NCBI GenBank assembly: GCA_013398275.1
Contig: VZSE01002342.1
Span: 1,591,077 to 1,655,076 of the forward strand
Reading direction: 5' to 3'
DNA length: 64,000 nt
From: Promerops cafer
Taxonomy: Eukaryota; Chordata; Aves; Passeriformes; Nectariniidae
A model generated the notes under the pieces. That model made no database searches. It was not told the DNA's origin and saw only the letters and a program-made list of their open reading frames with translations. Numbering within the stretch: the stretch's first letter is position 1; each line of letters starts with the position of its first letter. A program made the position numbers and the translations under genes. This document shows, one piece after another, positions 40,623 through 53,552 of this stretch.

Positions 40623-42919
40623 GTAAGTGATTTTTGTTCGGCCTTTATAATAAAGAATGTGACAAATTTGGCAAGAAGTGAGACTCCCATTTACATCCTG
40701 TTTAAATATCATTCATAGAGACTGAAGGCATTTCCATGTGCTTATTTTGCCAGAGAGAGCCTCTTGTCAACAGATGACTGCAGCTGTAGTACTGTTGGGT
40801 TGTATTGGCTCTCTGTGGGTTTTCCACCTCGCTCCAGCTCTCCCAGTGATTGTCCAAACAGCAACGCTTCTTTGCAGGTGCCTGAATTAAGCAAAGGATC
40901 CTGAGTCACCTCCAGAAGGGACATGCTGCACCAGGATACAGGTGGAATTGGAAGGGATATGTCTTTAGCACATGTAAACATGAGCTAGGACAGGTCTTGG
41001 GAGAAACATCTGAGTCATATTCCAGTCTGTAGGAGGTTCTCCTAGTGAAGCTTGTCCTTTTCGCTCTCTGGTCTGTTCTGAAAGACTAATGATATCTCTA
41101 TATTATTTGGATTTCTGTCTGAACTATAATTTGTTGTTAGTGCAAGCTATTAGAAGGATTTTTAAGGCATATCTGGAGCTGCCAAACTAAATACCAAATA
41201 CTAGGCATTTGTAGTTTGAAGGAAAGCTGCTTTCTAGTCTGAACAGTAAACAGTCTGATGGAATCTGAAGGTAAGGAACAACAAATTCTGGATAAAACAA
41301 GAACCACACAGCATCAAAGAGTTTCAACAACATATATGTTTATCTACAATACACAATGACTGATATAATCTCATATCAGTCTTGTAGAAGAGAGGCAGTA
41401 ATTGCTCAAGGTTAAGCCACTTTTCAGCTTTTTTTCTCTGTCCACAAAGATGAATGCCATTGCAGAGATCAAGTGTTACACATTGTCTTGCTCTATGGAT
41501 GTGACACATGATTTTACAGATGTTGTTTTCTTTTTCATCTAGTACAAACATCTTCCAGGATTTTGACTCATTTCCTTAAGTCTCTTTCAGCTGTTCAGAG
41601 AATGGCTAGAGGAAATGAGGTCTGATACACTAATGCATTGCATTTACTGTAAGTACCTTCTCACTTTAAGTACATAACTTTACCTTTTTAGAATTTCTGA
41701 ATGTCTTTCTGACTCTTCCCATGCACAAGAACCAACTTGCAGATGTTTCTGTCCCTTAGAAACTGAGCTTTCCTAGTTGGGGCTTCTCAGCTGTAACAGA
41801 GCTTAAGGTATTCTTTGTAACTTTGGGCAGGAGAGAAGAGCTGATGCTGCAGCGTCAAAGGAAAGCGTGTTACATCTTTTGGTCATTTGTTTAAAAAAAT
41901 CTGAAGTGAACGCGTGCAGAAATTATGAGACCTTTACATAAAAGGAATTTTAAAATTACCAGTATTCTTCTATATTACTGTATTCTATAGTATTGTGCTT
42001 GGCTTTTTCAGTGACTTTTAGGAAACTAGAAGTTTTTTTTTTTTCCAATAGGACCCTGTTTGACAGTGCATCCTGCAAACAGTCATAAATGAACGTAATT
42101 TTACGCGTGTGAGCAGTCTCCTTGGCTGGCTGCCAAACCTAATGACAACTGAAGTGTATTGTTTGTCCACTGGCCAAGATTGATGCCGTTAGTGATAAAA
42201 GCATAAGGAGAGTGTAAACATCTGTGTCTGAGGGGAGAATGTGACTCCTATTTTCTAGGGGATACCAATTAGAAAGCTCAGTAAATGTTACTCTCTTAGT
42301 GGATTTCCTCTTGGGGATTATATTGATTTATTCTGAAAACACAGGTTTTCAGATTTAATGGATTTTTAATGATATTTTTCATGTTGCAAAAGTTGTTTGT
42401 TTTTTTTTTTTAACAGCATGTAAGGCTCTTGACTTTAACAGTAAAGAGACATGTAAATAACAGAAAAGTTTCTAATGTTGCTACCATGCTATGCAACTTC
42501 TGGGCTGCTCCACAGGGATAATTTCTGGAAATTGAACTAAAATGAAGCATCACTGGGTAACATTAGGAGCTACAGGTTCTTTTGTCACCGGGGGGGCTGA
42601 CTGCATTAAATGTCTATAATTTTAAATGTCATCGTGGCAGTTGAATCTGTAATCATGTAACACAATCAAATATCTGATATGGAGAAGAATTCTCTGGTCA
42701 GCTAGGCACTGGCAGTTGTAAATCTAAGTGATAAAGAGGATGCATGGGCTGATTTAAGTTAAGAAGAGATGAAAACTGTGGCAGGCAAATGTGAAAATCA
42801 GAGAGATGTATCTCTTACAGCTTCTTTGGAAGCGTGGCAAATGCCAGGTTAGTCCTACATCTCCTATCTTTTCCTATCAGTCATTGTGTTAAGCGAGGCA
42901 GTGCTCCTCTGCTCATGCT

Positions 42920-43026
42920 GGGTGACTGTGCTCCTCGTGAGGGACCAGAGGGCTGCAGCAAGTGTCCTGTGAAGACAGGCTGAGAGAGCTGGGGTTGTTC
43001 AGTCTGGAGAAGAGAAGGCTGGAGTG
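42920..43026 (+). mobile_element. CR1 LINE fragment
   Basis: The block GAAGACAGGCTGAGAGAGCT, GGGGTTGTTCAGTCTGGAGA and AGAGAAGGCTGGA is the hallmark of the conserved 3' part of avian CR1 elements. Identity to the remembered consensus is high, so this piece is younger than the L3-type remnants elsewhere. It is severely truncated at both ends. Confidence 0.85.
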
Positions 43027-43519
43027 GATTTGTTTTCCAGAAAGGCATTGTGCAAAAGCCACACAGGAAAAAGAAATCAAGCTTTTTGGTTACAATCTGT
43101 CATTCAGAGCTTGCATGCTTTGAAGGGGTGGAAAATCCCGGTGAGCTGTGTAATAGAAATGTTCTGGGTGTTTGCATACCTAGACCATTCAGAGCTAACT
43201 AGATTCCTGCTGACGTGTCTCGTGAGATTTAAAACTTGCACTTGGCTCTCTTACTTCATCTGTTTTTTGTTCAGGAGTTAATAGCTGCCCTGGATGTCAC
43301 GTGTTGAAGGTTTTGTCTGCAGGCCTCAGGACTGGAAACTTCATTCTTGGCTGCATGAAATCTGACTTTCTTATGCATTCATCTTCTTCCTGCAGCTGGG
43401 TTTCTAAGAGACACGGCAAGTCTTAGGAAGCTCCCACAGAACTCTACGAGTAAGGCTGGAGAAGACCTGCAGAGATCTGGTCTGTCCCCAGCTCTTCCTT
43501 GTAGTCAGATGGAGCAAAT
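43027..43519 (+). other. KIT intron 1, unassigned
   Basis: Between two LINE fragments. No coding or repeat identity was recognised. Confidence 0.5.
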
Positions 43520-43870
43520 CTCCCCACACAGACTTCTGTTCTAACCTGCTCTAAGGCAGATTTATGCTGCAGACTCTTATCACCTGTTATTTCTAGTAAA
43601 TAGTTATTAAAGGTCAAAGCTTCTTCTTCTGATACCTAGTCTCCCTTGCTGGTTGCTTAATTCCATCATTTTATTCTTCTGGTCTTTTGGATATATGAAC
43701 TACTCATCATCATCCTTTTTATAATATTTTACACATCAATAATATGAACCCTTCGGCTTCTCTTTTCTATGATTAACCTTCTCCAGCATTTTCTTTTGGA
43801 GTGTCTTTTGTAACTCCTTTTCCTCCTGCTCTTCTCAGCCCTCTCAGACTTGTTTGCATTTATTCCTGAT
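43520..43870 (-). mobile_element. Ancient CR1/L3-type LINE 3' fragment, minus orientation
   Basis: Read on the + strand the phrases run in the order expected for the reverse complement of an L3-type 3' end: TCTCCCTTGCTGGTTGCTTAATTCCAT, TATAATATTTTACACATC, CTTCTCTTTTCTATGATTAA, a CTTCTCCAGCATTTTC block and CTCCTTTTCCTCCTGCTC. It is thus an inverted relative of the copy at 13275-13620. It is heavily diverged. Confidence 0.6.
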
Positions 43871-44350
43871 ATGATGTGTAAAATTGACATCTGACTTCAG
43901 ATGAGAAAATACAGTGTTTCCAGGTTCAATAAAATGGTTACCTCCCCCTGTACTATGTGCTTCAATTTGATTCAAAGCATTGTAAATCTGATTTTAATCA
44001 TGATTTAAATCAGCCCACAGTAAGCCTCATTTTAACTGTTTTGCATTTGTACTTAATCATTTTGCAAAGAAAGGTTTAACCTCCTTTATTACCATTGAGA
44101 TAGAGTTTTAATTAAATATAGCCTTTGCAGTTAATGTTATACTTACTTTGATTAATCACTGTGCCCGTATTTAAGCAATTATGTAGCTTGTTATATATAC
44201 ACGGATCCTGATTCTTCATGTGTATGTTTTAGTATGAAAATAGAAGATGTTGACATTTCTTGTATTAGATAATTGATTTTTATTGATGATTTGCATTGAT
44301 TACAATGAAGGAAACAAGAATCCTGAAATGTTCTTCCGTTGGATAAAAAA
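43871..44350. promoter_or_regulatory. Candidate conserved enhancer in KIT intron 1
   Basis: An AT-rich, non-repetitive stretch with many homeodomain and bHLH-like sites, including a 26-bp near-perfect palindrome at 43988-44013. It also contains ATTTTGCAAAG, TTTTAATTAAATA, TTTGATTAATCAC and TTGATTTTTATTGATGATTTGCAT. KIT intron 1 is known in mammals to hold enhancers, so this location is plausible. Conservation is not shown. Confidence 0.3.
43988..44013. repeat. 26-bp near-perfect palindrome
   Basis: The sequence starts CTGATTTTAATCA and continues TGATTTAAATCAG; it equals its own reverse complement except at one symmetrical pair. It presents two inverted TAATCA/TGATTA-type cores, as bound by paired or LIM homeodomain dimers. 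Confidence 0.7.
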
Positions 44351-46379
44351 TAGCACCACATAGAAGCCAGCCAATTCAGAAGAAAAAACTCATTGAGAAA
44401 TGTTTTGAAATAAAGAATTAATGCCTGAAAGGCCTATCTGTAGTCAAAACTGGTGGCTTCTAATCACTATGCTACAAAAATTTTAGAACTAGTTCATGAC
44501 ATTCTCTCCTTATTCTTAGAAAGCAATGGAAAGAAACATCCATGGTTTTTTTCAGCTCCAGATCAGTAGCTCCTCTTTGAATGGCCTTGTTGCTTAATTG
44601 AGTTGTACTGAATGAACTGAAATAAAGAAAATAGTTTCTCTGCACCTGCTAGGAAACTCCAGATGCCAAAGGCTGGTTTATTGCTGCAGCACAACCTGCC
44701 TAAAGGTGCTCAGGGACTGACTTTGATGAATCCAATAGTTATATTATTTTTAAAATGTTGACAGGAAATGTAAAGCTTGAATAAATTGTTGCTTTTATTT
44801 TTTTAATGATTAGAGGAGCTGTACGTTTAAATTTGTTGTTGTATTTTCGAAATCACTGTTGAGTATTTTTACCTTTTAAAAGGAAAATGTGCATTATAAA
44901 AATGCTGTGGTTTTACTTTTCATGTAATATTAAATTAAATATGCAGCTTAGTAGGTATTTTTACCTGAAATGGTTCTGTTTGTATGCCTTACATACAATT
45001 CCGTGCTAGGACCTGATCCTGAGGCATTCATTTTTTGCTGCTCAGCTGCTGGCTGATTCTCTTCACTTTTGATGTTTGTTTGCTATTGTCTATGTCATGG
45101 AAGTGCTTTCTATGCCTAGATGAGCATAACTTTTATACTTTGACAAGAAATTATGTTACCTTCCACAAAATAAAAGCTTCCTCCCAGTAGTGTTCGTTTT
45201 AACACAAGCTGTTGAAGTTTCCTATTCCATAGCATGTCTGACTTCCAGGTATTATACATAAAATTGCTGACTTTGCAGTAGTATTAATGTTACCATACCT
45301 AGGATTTGAGGTATGCAGCACAATGAAAGAGGTCAAATGGAAGGAGCAGAAGTAAGCCCTGTGTTTCTGGTCTCCTCCTATAAGCTAGATACATTCAGAA
45401 GAGATGCTGAAATGGGATTCCCTGTTTAAGCAGGCACTCAGGCTGCACTCACATTAAGTAGTCCTCTGTGTATGTGTCCTGGAGCAGGAAGAAAGACTAC
45501 TTTTCAGTAAGCAGCTACCTATGTATATATGCAATGTATATACAATTTCTGATAAGGCTTATAAGTAAACTAGAAAATAAAGTACGATTTAAAAGCAAAA
45601 ACTACAAGCTGGACTTCTGTGATATTGGAGATGAAGTTCAACAGCTGAGTTATTTATCTCATTGCCAGAAGACTGAGGAAATGAAGCTGAATTGTCAGAA
45701 ATATGTCCAAGTCTCTGTATTCAAAGCACTTCTAAGACAACATCAGTGACAGATGTTGCTGTGTCTTGGTGTGATTGTCTGAGGTGAAATTTTTCATCTG
45801 AGGGTGTTCTGAAAAAATGTGCCAATGACTCCCCAGAAATTGTCCTAGTCATAGTTTGAGAAGGCATATGCAAAGATACTTACCTAATATACTGGGTACA
45901 CCTCCCTAAAAATGACTTAGTAGATTAGGTATTGTCTGTAAAACGCTTTTACAAGAATTTTTTACCAACATCTTAATAGAAAAGTGTGTTATTTAGACGA
46001 GGGAAATCTAACTTCTTGCAGGCTTATCAAATGTAAAAATCTCTGAATATATAAACTTAATTTATATGGACAAATGTAGAAATATCGTAAAACCTGCCTC
46101 TTAAATGGATCCTGTGCCATGTGCCTGCATGACATGATGCAATGACTTGTATTTTGCTAACACAACTATATAAATACTCTATCTTATTACTAAACCCAGA
46201 ATTTTTCTCATTAATCTGTCAGTTCTTTCAGTGAAGGAAAAGAGAACACAAAGTATTATGGACATAAAAGATAACTGTGTCTTTTCTGCAAAATTTGGTG
46301 AACATGTTAATCCAAGAGTCTTGTTTATTGCTGTAATCTTCTAGGAAAATGTGCTGAACTAAATATCTAGAGAAAGTAA
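44351..46379 (+). other. KIT intron 1, unassigned
   Basis: AT-rich unique-looking DNA with short open frames only. Nothing was recognised. Confidence 0.5.
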
Positions 46380-46620
46380 AATGCAGTGTTCCTCTTTGTG
46401 GTATTTAATGTGGTCCATCATAAGAGCAGTGATAACATAATTATGCAATTATTGGTATATTTTCCCCTCTGGAGGCCTTATGTAGATGATTACCAGTGCA
46501 CCTTTTAATGAAATTGCTACTATTTGATAAAATTACTGCCAAGACTTGAAATAATTAGAATTCGCATTGCCAAAAGTCTTACATCTCCTTCCTCAGTTGA
46601 GCCTTTTCCAAATAGGCATT
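46380..46620. promoter_or_regulatory. Candidate conserved element in KIT intron 1
   Basis: Contains ATAATTATGCAATTATTGG (octamer and homeodomain-like), AATAATTAGAATTCGCATTG and TGTAGATGATTACCAG in non-repetitive sequence. Enhancer identity is inferred from motif texture only. Confidence 0.25.
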
Positions 46621-49600
46621 AATTCAGATTGCAAAACGATTTACTGTTCTCCGGTTTTCTCATTTCTCTTCATTAAAATTACCTTTTCACTGCATTTCAG
46701 AAAACATGCTTTCAAGCCTATGTTGCTCATTACAAGGAACATACGTTCAAAATGGAAGTTGAAAGACACTGCACCTTTTAATGTAAATGTCAGCAAAGAG
46801 AAGTGAGAAGAAAGAGCCATTAAAGGAATAGATGGGGCGCATGACAGCTGAATATGAATACACTATGCATTAGTGTGCCTTTTCATTCCTTCTAATCATT
46901 CTCCATACTTACTTCGTAATTTGTTTATTTATGTGTCTAACAGCTGACAAAACTAACCATGGGGACAGCTGGTTAATAAGTAATTTTGGAAATTAGAGGA
47001 AAGAAGGCAATAATTCAGTAAGAGTAAGAATCAGTCTAAATGTATAAATCTCAATACTGACAAGTGCTGTGGCAATCAGTTGCTCTTTTTCTTTTTGGAA
47101 ATCTACTTGTGTGTGTACATACATACATATGTAGCTGTACTCTGTATTTCTCTTTGAATAAGAATTGTCAGGTAGTTGTAAGCGTAGACATTCTAGTTAA
47201 AAAACCCCAAAAACCTGGCAGGTCAATCATGCATTTGGTTTGTTTTTATTCATTAATACATTGCCTGTAGATTCCTTCCATGGTGGGAAGTTTAGGTATA
47301 AGAGACTGTAGTGCGTCAATGTAATATAATGAAATGAATTAATCACCTAGTGTAGGTTGTCACACACAGTGCTTCAAGATAAGTGACTGGACTACTGTGG
47401 TGCACGCAGTACTCCTTCAAAAAACAAACCCCAGAACAACAGAAAAAGCCCCAAAGCCTTGACTTCTCCAAAAAGGAGGATTCAGGGAGGTATGGTGTTC
47501 AGCCTTGGAAAGAAACATGGTGTTTGATCCTGCTGTAGCCATTTAGTATGTGTGCTAAACTAGAATTAAATTCAGCTACATGTCTGCCTTTGACAAATGG
47601 CTCTATTTGCAGAGTGAGGGATGCCTGTCAGAAGGGGCAAGCTGCTCAGCAGGCAGGAACAACAGCCTCTTTGCATGGCTGGATTTTCCTCACCCCAGCA
47701 AGGGAAGTAAAGCCAGTGGGGAAGAGGAATGTGTGTCTCTGCTGGCTTCCAGCCACAAGCCAGGGATTGTCCCAGGTGCTCATGGTTATCCTTTCTGAAG
47801 GTTCTGTGAATGTTTCTCTTGGAGACTGGGATGTACAGGGTCTACAGAGCTGGCTAGATTTATCTTCTTGCTACCTATCTCTGATACTGGCTCTTCCTGA
47901 TTCACCACATCTTGTTCTGAGGGGTGCATAACCTCTCTCCAGGTGTCGTAGAGTGTCCCCTCAGTATCCTGAGCTCTTTTCTCTGCAAGTGATAAACACC
48001 AAGTGCCTCTTACTTGTTCTGTGAATTGCCCTGCCAGGGCATGAGGTGTGTCATGAGGCCGGTCCATGTAGGTGCAATGCCAGACTGTGGAGCTCAGAGG
48101 TTACGGTGGGGCCTCACTGCAAAGGGGGGTGCCTAACAGCCACAGCCTCTGTAGTTCCCCATGCTCATGCCTCCACAGATGATAAAGACAACCTTTGTTC
48201 TAACCTCCTGCCACTTCCTCCCTTGGGTTTGCCATGGGTGGGAATCAGCTGGCTGGTTCCACACTTGCTCTTTGTGTGGGAGATCTTCATTTCTCCTTGA
48301 TGCTGTTTGCAGATGGAGTCAGCTTGGCTGCGCCTTTGAGTGCTGTGCTGGTGAGCTCCCGCCTCCTGCTCTCCACAGTGCCCTTCCTCTGCCCTCTTCC
48401 CTTTTGGGGTGAGGGGGCAAGCAGGGCTGGGTGGGAAGACAGGGGTTGCCCTCATGCAGCTGGGTAAAAGTCAAAGCCCTCATTAATCCTCTGCACTGGC
48501 CTACTGCTTAGTAATATATAGCTTCCAAGAATCCAAAATTTCAGAGTGAGCACAAGCTCGTGAACTCTTTGTCTCTGCATGGAAAACACAGCATTGAAGA
48601 GTCTGTTGGTCAGCAGACAGCACTGACCCTGGGAGATGGGTTAGAAAGAAACTGCTTAGTTCTGCGGGGAAGCAAAATCAGTGTAGACTTAAGTACGTGT
48701 CCAGTGACAGGTAATTTTTCAGTCTTTGAAAAGAAGTTAGGGCAGAGGAGACAGCAAGGATTTGTGTCATTCAGGTATGCTGAGAGTCCATAACACTTGC
48801 AGGGACAATCATGTCTGGGGTATTTTTTGGTCTATGTCTTTCAGAAAGACATTAGTGAGGGTGTTGGTGTGCATGGTTTCTTTTGCTAGCCACCTTTATC
48901 CCCACAGCCTGGCTGAAACAGGATCTGATGTAGCTTTCAGATCAAATAATTTAAAACTGACATTTGCCATTGCTAAACTTTTCATCTAGCATAAGGGAGA
49001 GTGTCTGTTTAGTGAAGTGTAACAAAACAAGTAAGCATATGATAGCATCTCTGCTTTGAAAAATCTGGGAGATTTTATACATCAGAGTAAATTCAAGTTG
49101 TTTCAGTGCAATTAACGTGCAAGTTTGACACTTTATATTCTTCCTTTGGGCATGACATGGCAGGACAAAGAAAATGTAATTGAAAGGATCTTACATTCAT
49201 GTCCATCATAGCATATGTCAATTGTCATAGTGGCTTTAACGAATAAGAAACAGAGTCGGAAAGGTGATATTCCTCAATTAGACCTGTGTGTAAATACTCT
49301 AGAGAGGATTGAGCAGGCTTCTGGCTAGGACCTCTGCACTTGTGTAAAATAGATGGTTTTGCTTCTGCTCTTCTTTCAGACCTACAGGGGACTTGTGTGT
49401 CTAAAAACATGTTCATTTTTTCCAGCAGTGCTGGGTATGCTGAAAGAGGATATTACTTCCCTGCAAGCCATGTCTTGCTGATATCCCTGGACCATCTACA
49501 GCAGTGCCACTACTTTACCTGATAAAGCATATCTCTTGTTTCTGCTCTCTTGTGTTGTTGTAGATGAAAAACCACGGTGAGTGAGGTCTGTGTGATAGCC

Positions 49601-52249
49601 CTTGAAATGAAGCCAGTGCCCAGAACGCATAGGCACTGAAAAAAAATAGTCTCTCCAATTGTATCCAATCCCCACAATCTTACACAAAAGTTGTGGACAT
49701 TTTGTCACTTGAAGTTTGGCTCCTCTGTGCATTTATGATAGAAAGACGTTAACTGCTTTAGAAATCATGGTCAGGATCAGGTCACGGTCAGGTCACTGTT
49801 TTCATTGTGCAGTGTTTGTACAGCTTAAATGATGATGACTATGAAGGTTATGGACAACTGCAAGGGGGAAAGGCAGAAGCTCAGAAGAGCCTGCCATGCC
49901 CTTTCAGTGTGTCCCAGCCCTTGGGGAGGCAGGGTGAGGGATTTGCCCTTGCTGAGCAGCAATGAACCTGTTGGCAGGGCGCTGCCAGTCCCGTGGGCTT
50001 GGCAGAGGCTGGTACTGGATGTGAGCAGGTTGTGGCTGCGCTGCGGAGCCGCACCGTGCCTCTGCCCTGGGAGATGTTTGACGCAACTTGAAAGTGGAAG
50101 GGCGTGGGATAAGGCACGGGGTTTTTTGTTTTATTTTTCCTTGGAAGCAATCTGTTGTGTTATAGAGCTGCCACAAACTTCTTGTTCCTTTTTATGTTTA
50201 GATAAGAGTTGAAAGAGGAAGCGGCCACAGAGAGACTAACCTGTTGGCCTAAGGTTGTGCAGGAAATCTGTGGCAGAAGTGGGAATAAAATCCACAGTGT
50301 TTGACTCTTCATCTTATTCCATGGCTGTCCCACATCCTTTGTTTGCTTGGCAGCTGGAGATGGTTTCCAGTTGTTTGCGAGCTTGATGTGGACTTGCACC
50401 TGATGTGCTCTTCCATGCTACAGCAGTGTTGTGCTGAGGCTGAAAAGCTCGAGCATAAACTGTATTTTTTTCCCAGGATGGTTCACTCCTTAGCCAGAGC
50501 TTTTGTTGTTTGCACATCCCTTAATTGTTACAGGAACATTCTGCTGTCCTTAATCATATCCCTGCAATTTGACCTGCATTTCCTATCAGTATTATCTAGA
50601 GCTGTTTGATTTTCTAATTCCTCCAGCCTGGTTTTCCAGATGTTCCTTCTGCATGCAGAATTCACAACTGCTGTACTCCTCCTCTTTCCTCCCTCTCCCT
50701 TCATTTTAATATATTCATATATTCTTTTTTTCAGTTACACAGCCTTGTTCTCAAGTGATCCCAGCACTGTAGTTTTTAACTCAAGTTTGTTATATTACAA
50801 GGAGAAGTTAGGGTTGTGGAAGTGAAGCTCTTCAGCTCAAATTTAGTATATCCAAAATGGAACTTGGGCTGTCCAACTCTGAGCTTATTAGTTTATTTTA
50901 GTTTTTTTTAAAATTGTGACTTCTTTGCCATTATCAGTGTATTTTTGTTAGCATATAGTAACTACACCCTCTAGTTGCCCTTGAGGACACCTCTAGAGGG
51001 TCATCCAGAATCCCAGTGCAGTACTCTGCCTATGCAGTGTGTGGGGAATGTTGAACGTGTCACGGTGGGATCCACAATCTTTGATCAACAGTGGGATCAT
51101 CTGCCCTACTTGAGACCACAGGCCCCATGTGGGCAGAAGACAGGTTTCTCCTCCTTGTCCTGAGTTGTTCCCGTGGTCAGGTGGGCCTCACTGAGATGGG
51201 GACACTCAGCTGAATATTGAAGCAGTACTCCACCTCCTTTTCAAAGGTGTAAAGAGGTGGAGAGAAGGTGGAGGCGTGCCCAGGTGTGGAGCAGATAACA
51301 AAGTAAAGATGCATACCCACACCTGGAAAACTTCATAGCAGTGGGTTCCTCCACCCCATTGCTCAGCAAGTTTACAGTCCTGCTAGTGACTGGTAAAGCC
51401 ATGATCCCGCCTGGGCTGAGCTCAGAGCTCTGGGAGGAGACAGCAGACACTGTATCCCATGGGGTTTGGCACTTGGAGATCCCTTACTATCTCTAGCATT
51501 TATACTGCCAACACAACTGATTCCAAGAGCTAGAGGGGGCTTGGAAAGAGCCCCATCACTGGGGTGCCATACAAATGGAGCAGTCTCAGACATGAGTCTG
51601 AGAAAAGATGAGGAGAGAGCAGATGGACGCATGCTGTGGGGATTAGTGCAGCGGATTACAAGTTGTTAGTTAAACTCTTCGATTTCTGTCACTTAATTAT
51701 TCCTCCAAAAAGAAGATACAAAGTCATTCTCATCATTCTAAACACCATTTTAATTCTCTTTTTAAAGACAGATGATGTTTTGGTGCATAATACGAAGCAA
51801 ATCTAATAGTCATTATGTTTACAACAGGTTGTCCCTACACTGTCATAGTTTTCTAGAAGAGACATTATTTTCAGAAGGCAAGAGAAAAAACCCTTTGCAC
51901 TCTGGGAATCCTTTGCACAAGGCATTATTCAATTTGTAAATTGTTTTGTGGAGAATTCATAAACTCCACAAAAGGAACCATAGCAAAATAATCTCGAAAT
52001 ATGAGTGATATTTCACCACATTGTGCTAGTTTCATTTTTTTTTTTTTCCAGCTCTGCTTCATAATGTATTTCTTGTGCTTCTGGACAGGTCAGGCTCTGC
52101 TGTGTTGTTTACTACCTTTAAAAACTTTCCAATGACTTGCTAGATAGTCCTGCTAGTAAGTCTTGCAAGAACATGAACTCGTAACCAGAATGGATAGGAT
52201 GAGAGCTAGGGGAAAGAGTAGGTAAGAGTCATAAAGATTCCATAAGAAT
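46621..52249 (+). other. KIT intron 1, distal part
   Basis: No gene or known repeat was recognised. GC rises in 47.6-48.5 kb and 49.9-50.1 kb, where overlapping open frames on both strands are a consequence of composition. The 49.9-50.1 kb stretch has a few CpGs but does not form a clear island. Confidence 0.5.
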
Positions 52250-52980
52250 ATAAAATTATGTTTTTCTAATCTTTCTGGCAATTATATTTTGTGGGATACT
52301 TTTTTATCTGTTATTCCATGTGAGTTTATATAGGGGATTAGTAGAATTAATGGAAAAATTTTGGTGGTGCTGGAAAAACAGGTACTGGTGGACTTGTCTA
52401 TTTGGTTTAGCACTGGTAAATCTTCATTGGAGGGAGATGGGGAGAGAACAAGGGCTTCCGCCAAAACCCAGACCAAAAAGTAATTAGTTCCTGCAGGTGG
52501 TCTGACCATCCTTTGCTTCCTACTCTGTGCTGGATTTGTCAGGAAGAGGAGCAGTTACCTGACCTGGTCTTAATCCAGTATATACCTTAAGAACAACTAA
52601 AGCTGTGAGATGAGTGAATTAAGTCTGGAGTGTATAACCTCATCCCAAGTAATTATCCGATTGTTTTTCCTGAACGTCTGTTGTTGTCTGTGTGGGTAGG
52701 GAAATTCAGCCTCTGAATGGAGCTGCAGAGTGTGTTTTTGCATGGAAGTGGTGTTGGGTTTTGAGCAATGTTCCCCCCAGCTCAGGCATGGCTGTTACAC
52801 GTGCAGTCCAGCTGTGCAAAGCTGTGCTGTGCATCAGAGGGACATGGTGATCAGTATTTGTAGGACCATTTAGCTGGCCTTCCTAAGGGGAAGGGTTTGT
52901 TACTGCAGAACCTGTCAGCATTTACACACAACACAGTGATATGTATGGTTTGACAAACACATCCTCAGGTAGCAGGTCAA
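52250..52980 (+). repeat. Local duplication in KIT intron 1, copy 1
   Basis: This stretch aligns with 54117-54840 at a constant offset of 1867 over the core. Outside the core the copies are clearly related but diverged. Examples are GGGATTAGTAGAATTAATGG against GGATTAGTGGACCTCATGTGG, and AGGGGAAGGGTTTGTTACTG against AGGGGAAGGGTTTTTTACTG. The core 52481-52749 matches 54348-54616 at all but two adjacent positions near its left end. Confidence 0.85.
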
Positions 52981-53034
52981 TTATGACATTAATCATACAT
53001 TACACTGCTACCTCTAATGCGTCCTTTTTCCTCT

Positions 53035-53552
53035 GCAAACCTGTTGGTGATGCCCTACACTTGACCTTCCCACACCCCTGTGCCCTGGGGTTGGGTGCTT
53101 AGGTGGGTTTGGTGAGGAGGAGAAGCCTGGTGTCTGCCCGCCGGGCTCTACAGACCGGTTTTGTCTGGGCGGTTTGGAGCCTGCACTTACCCCGTGTGTC
53201 ATTATTGGGCTGGGCAAATACCCAGGAGGGAAGTGGAGGGAGCAGTTCAGCCAGCCAGGCTGGCTTGGCATTTCCTCCAGGCAAGTAACTGAGTTTGCTC
53301 TCCGTGTAGGTCTGGACACTGGGAAGGAAGCCACCTCTTGCTGCAGCTGAGGCTGCTGCCCAAAGAGGGGGAGCCCAGCTCGGGCCAGCAGGCTGGTGTG
53401 CTCCTCCCCGCTGCCTGCACCGTGCCAGGGGCTGGGAGCCAAGGCCAGGCCACAGCAGCACGTGGCCTTGTGCTGGTGAAGGAGGGCTGCCCTGTGGTGT
53501 GGTGAGGGCACACGGTGCTGTTTGCTCCATGGCAGAGTCTGTGTGACCTGCC
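53035..53552 (+). repeat. 518-bp direct repeat, intron 1 copy
   Basis: Near-identical to 60406-60923 (offset 7371 at both ends). A 17-bp patch shortly after the left edge differs; beyond it only about six substitutions were seen in some 490 bp. Most are CG in this copy against CA in the other, i.e. CpG decay. The sequence is GC-rich and has open frames in several phases on the minus strand, which I attribute to composition. No LTR ends, poly-A tail or clear target-site duplication were seen, so the type of repeat is unknown. Confidence 0.9.

Larger units (their letters stand above)
38471..42919 (+). other. KIT intron 1, proximal part
   Basis: Mostly unique sequence. T16 lies at 40223-40238. 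Pyrimidine-rich stretches at about 40060-40130 and 40410-40490 occur, and the second ends in an exon-like island that is listed separately. No mobile element was recognised in this part. Confidence 0.6.
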
